In this document: piece after piece, positions 5,953 through 7,681 of the stretch
Position numbering within the stretch: position 1 is the stretch's first letter
How the letters are laid out: each line of letters opens with the position of its first letter
DNA from: an uncultured Flavobacteriales bacterium
Lineage (GTDB): Bacteria > Bacteroidota > Bacteroidia > Flavobacteriales_D > Sanyastnellaceae
Length of the DNA: 7,681 bases
Direction: 5' to 3'
Assembly (NCBI GenBank): GCA_913057815.1
Contig: CAJXOV010000094.1
Span: forward strand, 1 to 7,681
The notes under the pieces: generated by a model
The model's database searches: none
What the model was told of the DNA's origin: nothing
What the model saw: only the letters and a program-made list of their open reading frames with translations
Program-made: the position numbers and the translations under genes

Positions 5953-7425
5953 GCAAAGCGAATATTTAGCCAAATAAGAGCCTATAGATATGTTTTCAGG
6001 TACAGTCAATAAGCTTTCATTTCCCGAAAAGTCGAAATCTGTTCCGGTACCATATCTTCCGTAAAGGTAAAACCCATCCTCTGTAGGAATGCAGCCTTGA
6101 GCTCTGTCAATCTCTCCAGAGCCAAAAGTTCTTGCAGATATAAATTCTCCCTCGGGAGTGAGCTTTTTAATGTAAGCATCAATAGAGCCATAAGCAGGTA
6201 AGGTATAGTAAAACGAACTTCCAGTTCCCATGTGATTTAAATTGGTTCCGTTGTTCAAATCTCCTGTAATCAAAATATTTCCATCATCCATAAATCGAAA
6301 ATCTTTTATGTCTCCGTTTATAGTTCCGTGAATCCATTCGAAGTTACCAGAAGAATCCATTTTATGTAAGTAGCTTCTGATATTTAAGTTCACTTCTTCT
6401 ACTGGGTCGGGGTCATAATCAGCAGATCCCAATCCATCACATCCTGCGGTATAGACATTGCCAAGTTCGTCAGCAGAGATGTGTATGTTCGGTATGGCAT
6501 CAGTGTTTCCTCCAAATGATCTCACCCATGTTCCTTCCATATCAATCATGTATGGGGAGTATTTTAATACAAAAACCTTTCTTATCCCTTCAGTGTCCAC
6601 ACTGAGATCACTTGCGTTAGGGTTGAAGTCATAGACATTAAAATTCGAGGTGCCGCTTAATTCACCGACTAGTAAGAGGTTGGGGATGGTATCAGATTCA
6701 CTAAAATCCAAGACTAAATCTCTTCCTATAATTTTTCCTTCGGGATTAGTAGGAGAAAACCGTTCTAATGAACCTTGCGAAGGCTCTATGCTAGGTGTAG
6801 ATGATGACGATATCTTTAGTACAAATGCAGACTCCAAGCTTGATAAGTTATTTTCAGAATCTCCAGTGAAAATGTTATAGCGAGGTCTATACACGCCAGT
6901 AACAAAGATGGTTCCATTCAGGTCACAGACAATAGCTGTGGCTCTTTCTTCAATTCCGTCAGCACCATATTCTTTCACCCAATTCTCTGATCCGTCATTC
7001 AATACATTAGCTACGAAAAAATTAAAACCGTCATATGTCTCAAGGATTGTAGATGGAGTAAAAATTATACCTCGTTAAGCTCCTATAAAGAAGTAATTAT
7101 TGAACTCGTTGACTACTATGTCCGTCATGTTGGAGAAGGCTGCTGTACCCTGATTAGTATAAGTTTGAACCCAAATTAAATTACCATCTCTGTCCATTTT
7201 TTTTACAAAAGCACATTGATCGAAATCATCAGGTGAATCTACATGCGCAGAACTACGGATTTCTGTTCCTGTTCCAGGATCAAAGTCCACTATTCCATAA
7301 TAAGTCCCTACAGATACGATGTTGCTATCTAAATCAAAAATAGCTTTGGTGGTACTTATGTAGTTGCCTATAGGGTTATTTACTATGGAGTCCTGAACTT
7401 CGTTGATTACCCAATCAAGTTCCTG
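5953..7425 (-). other. seven-repeat beta-propeller region of the surface protein
   Basis: Seven copies of a strand-turn pattern (n-x-hydrophobic-x-G-x-Y/L...D-F/Y-D-P) can be picked out, beginning at full-length residues about 57 (IVSVGTYYGIVDFDPG), 131 (NNYFFIGA then stop then RGIIF), 193, 271 (...YDFNPN), 344 (...ADYDPD), 404 (GNILITGDLNNGTN) and 472 (...TDFDFSG). Spacing is 60-78 residues. Each is followed by an [A/S]-F/Y-hydrophobic-x-K strand, such as AFVKKMD, SYLHKMD or AYIKKL. Seven repeats suit a single seven-bladed propeller. The Asp-rich DFDP loops look like metal or turn motifs, but binding is unproven. Confidence 0.65.
7075..7077 (-). other. premature in-frame TAA at codon 139
   Basis: The reading frame from ATG 7491 reads ...FFIGA, TAA, RGIIFTPST... 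with no frame change on either side. Aligned with repeat 1 (VGTYYGIV) and repeat 3 (TGVYRPR), the stop sits exactly at a Tyr. A Tyr codon (TAT or TAC) becomes TAA by one third-position change. TAA also ends the AlbA_2, DUF559 and large reading frames in this window, which argues against reassignment of TAA. Confidence 0.9.
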
Positions 7426-7491
7426 AGCTGAAGTAGTAAATACAGAAAGAACTGCTGTGATTGAAAAGATTAATTTGAATAAGGCTTTCAT
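7075..7491 (-). CDS. N-terminal fragment of the interrupted surface protein (138 aa)
   Basis: If the stop at codon 139 is real and not read through, this is the only part made from the normal start. It consists of a signal peptide (hydrophobic LFKLIFSITAVLSVF, with cleavage likely after TTSA at 22), one full propeller repeat with VGTYYGIVDFDPG (61-73) and the opening strand of the second (NNYFFIGA). It lacks the T9SS sorting domain, so a Sec-exported fragment would probably remain in the periplasm, unfolded and degraded. ATG 7491 is well supported by the signal peptide directly behind it. Confidence 0.5.
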   Translation of the reverse strand: MKALFKLIFSITAVLSVFTTSAQELDWVINEVQDSIVNNPIGNYISTTKAIFDLDSNIVSVGTYYGIVDFDPGTGTEIRSSAHVDSPDDFDQCAFVKKMDRDGNLIWVQTYTNQGTAAFSNMTDIVVNEFNNYFFIGA

Positions 7492-7520
7492 TTTATTTAG
7501 GCTGAGAAATGGATGTTTTA

Positions 7521-7528
7521 CAAATTTA
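7521..7528 (-). promoter_or_regulatory. candidate -7 element (TAAATTTG) for the surface-protein gene
   Basis: TAAATTTG on the minus strand (7528-7521) is a full match to the Bacteroidota TAnnTTTG element. It would start transcription near 7514, giving a leader of about 22 nt before ATG 7491. No TTG lies at the expected distance upstream (the closest is TGG at 7550-7548), so the site is incomplete. A 7-bp inverted repeat abuts it. Confidence 0.4.
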
Positions 7529-7545
7529 TTTAGCTCAGGCTAAAT
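7528..7545. promoter_or_regulatory. inverted repeat abutting the surface-protein promoter
   Basis: ATTTAGC (7528-7534) and GCTAAAT (7539-7545) are perfect inverted copies around a 4-bp TCAG centre, lying between the putative -7 and -33 positions. A further near-copy, ATTTAGGCTGAG (7495-7506), is the inverted partner of CTCAGGCTAAAT (7534-7545) with one mismatch in 12 and lies in the leader. The arrangement could be a pair of operator sites or an mRNA leader structure. The rest of 7546-7681 shows no gene I can support. Confidence 0.35.
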
Positions 7546-7681
7546 TACCATATGTAAAGAGTTAATTGAAGACATTATAGAATAATATCCTCTTCAACCA
7601 GCAAAAAAGGTCTTAAAGTCAATGATATAGTTAGCTAGCTATAGATAATTTGCGTAATAACCTCCCATGCTGTCTCTTATA

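Larger units (their letters stand above)
4324..7491 (-). pseudogene. giant T9SS-secreted beta-propeller/Ig-like surface protein, interrupted by an in-frame stop
   Basis: One frame of 1,055 codons runs from ATG 7491 to TAA 4326-4324, broken only by TAA 7077-7075 at codon 139. Counting through that codon, the layout is: Sec signal peptide (1-22); seven SBBP-like propeller repeats (about 23-513); a Cys-rich segment with GCSPFEYNG and GCDSTITLSLT modules (about 523-613); five Ig-like modules (614-976); and a T9SS type A sorting domain (977-1055) with FPNP at 988-991. Known biology of this architecture is export through Sec and T9SS, with removal of the C-terminal domain at the cell surface; ligand and function are unknown. 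Both halves share one frame and one propeller pattern, so this is a single gene. The second half has no nearby ATG: the first Met codon after the break is at 6549, and TTG 7002 is only a nominal start. Nonsense mutation, base-call error and readthrough all remain possible. Confidence 0.85.

Noticed and set aside
5720..5977. Plus-strand 85-codon open frame inside the surface-protein gene
   Set aside because: It lies opposite a clearly coding Cys-rich module of the minus-strand gene and has no recognisable domain or start signal; it is a shadow frame.
4324..7002. The 892-codon frame as an independent gene starting at TTG 7002
   Set aside because: It is in frame with the signal-peptide-bearing piece that starts at 7491, begins in the middle of a propeller repeat, has no signal peptide of its own although it ends in a T9SS sorting domain, and has no start signal near 7002. 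It is the downstream part of one broken gene.
3738..7491. Alternative genetic code with TAA read as tyrosine
   Set aside because: TAA serves as the final stop of the AlbA_2, DUF559 and surface-protein frames in this window, and no other internal TAA is needed to explain any gene.
7632..7641. Perfect palindrome TAGCTAGCTA as an operator or attachment site
   Set aside because: It is a short, simple 10-bp palindrome in AT-rich DNA, more than 100 bp from the nearest candidate promoter box, with no second copy to support a role.
7639..7680. Possible 3' end of a minus-strand gene entering from the right (IRDSMGGYYANYL then stop)
   Set aside because: Only about 13 codons are visible, a second frame is also open over the same bases, and no family can be recognised, so it cannot be told from chance.

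Overview
The window looks like a low-GC chromosomal segment of a Bacteroidota bacterium, probably Flavobacteriales-like. Supporting signs are a very large secreted protein ending in a type IX secretion (T9SS) type A sorting domain, a long-form urocanase of the type I associate with this phylum, promoter-like sites close to TAnnTTTG rather than sigma70 boxes, weak Shine-Dalgarno signals, and REP-like CCCCTCC/GGAGGGG hairpins between genes. Placement below phylum level is inference.

Layout. Bases 1-118 hold the 3' end of a small gene that resembles the four-helix-bundle (23S rRNA intervening sequence) family. Its stop codon sits inside seven degenerate 7-bp repeats. Next comes hutU (200-2206, +), a complete 668-residue urocanate hydratase and the only clear metabolic gene; no other hut gene is present. 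Everything further right is on the minus strand. An AlbA_2 (Schlafen-type) domain protein with an unassigned beta-rich C-terminal half (2234-3217) ends tail to tail with hutU, 27 bp away. A 516-bp stretch without a gene (3218-3733) carries a nested inverted-repeat and hairpin cluster plus two direct repeat units. This leads into the 3' end of a DUF559 PD-(D/E)XK-like endonuclease gene (3734-4120). A 203-bp spacer follows, then a giant secreted protein (4324-7491) with signal peptide, seven-repeat beta-propeller, Gly-Cys-Asp-Ser modules, about five Ig-like modules and a T9SS sorting domain. That reading frame is interrupted by one in-frame TAA at codon 139.

How the parts relate. hutU would catalyse the second step of histidine degradation in the cytoplasm. 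The AlbA_2 and DUF559 genes are both predicted nucleic-acid-associated proteins, each with its own candidate promoter, separated by the repeat cluster; there is no evidence that they form an operon. The large protein would be exported by Sec and T9SS to the cell surface. Its broken frame is the clearest anomaly: internal repeat alignment shows that the stop replaces a tyrosine in the second of seven propeller repeats. The most system-like signal is the DUF559 gene beside a REPIN-like repeat cluster.
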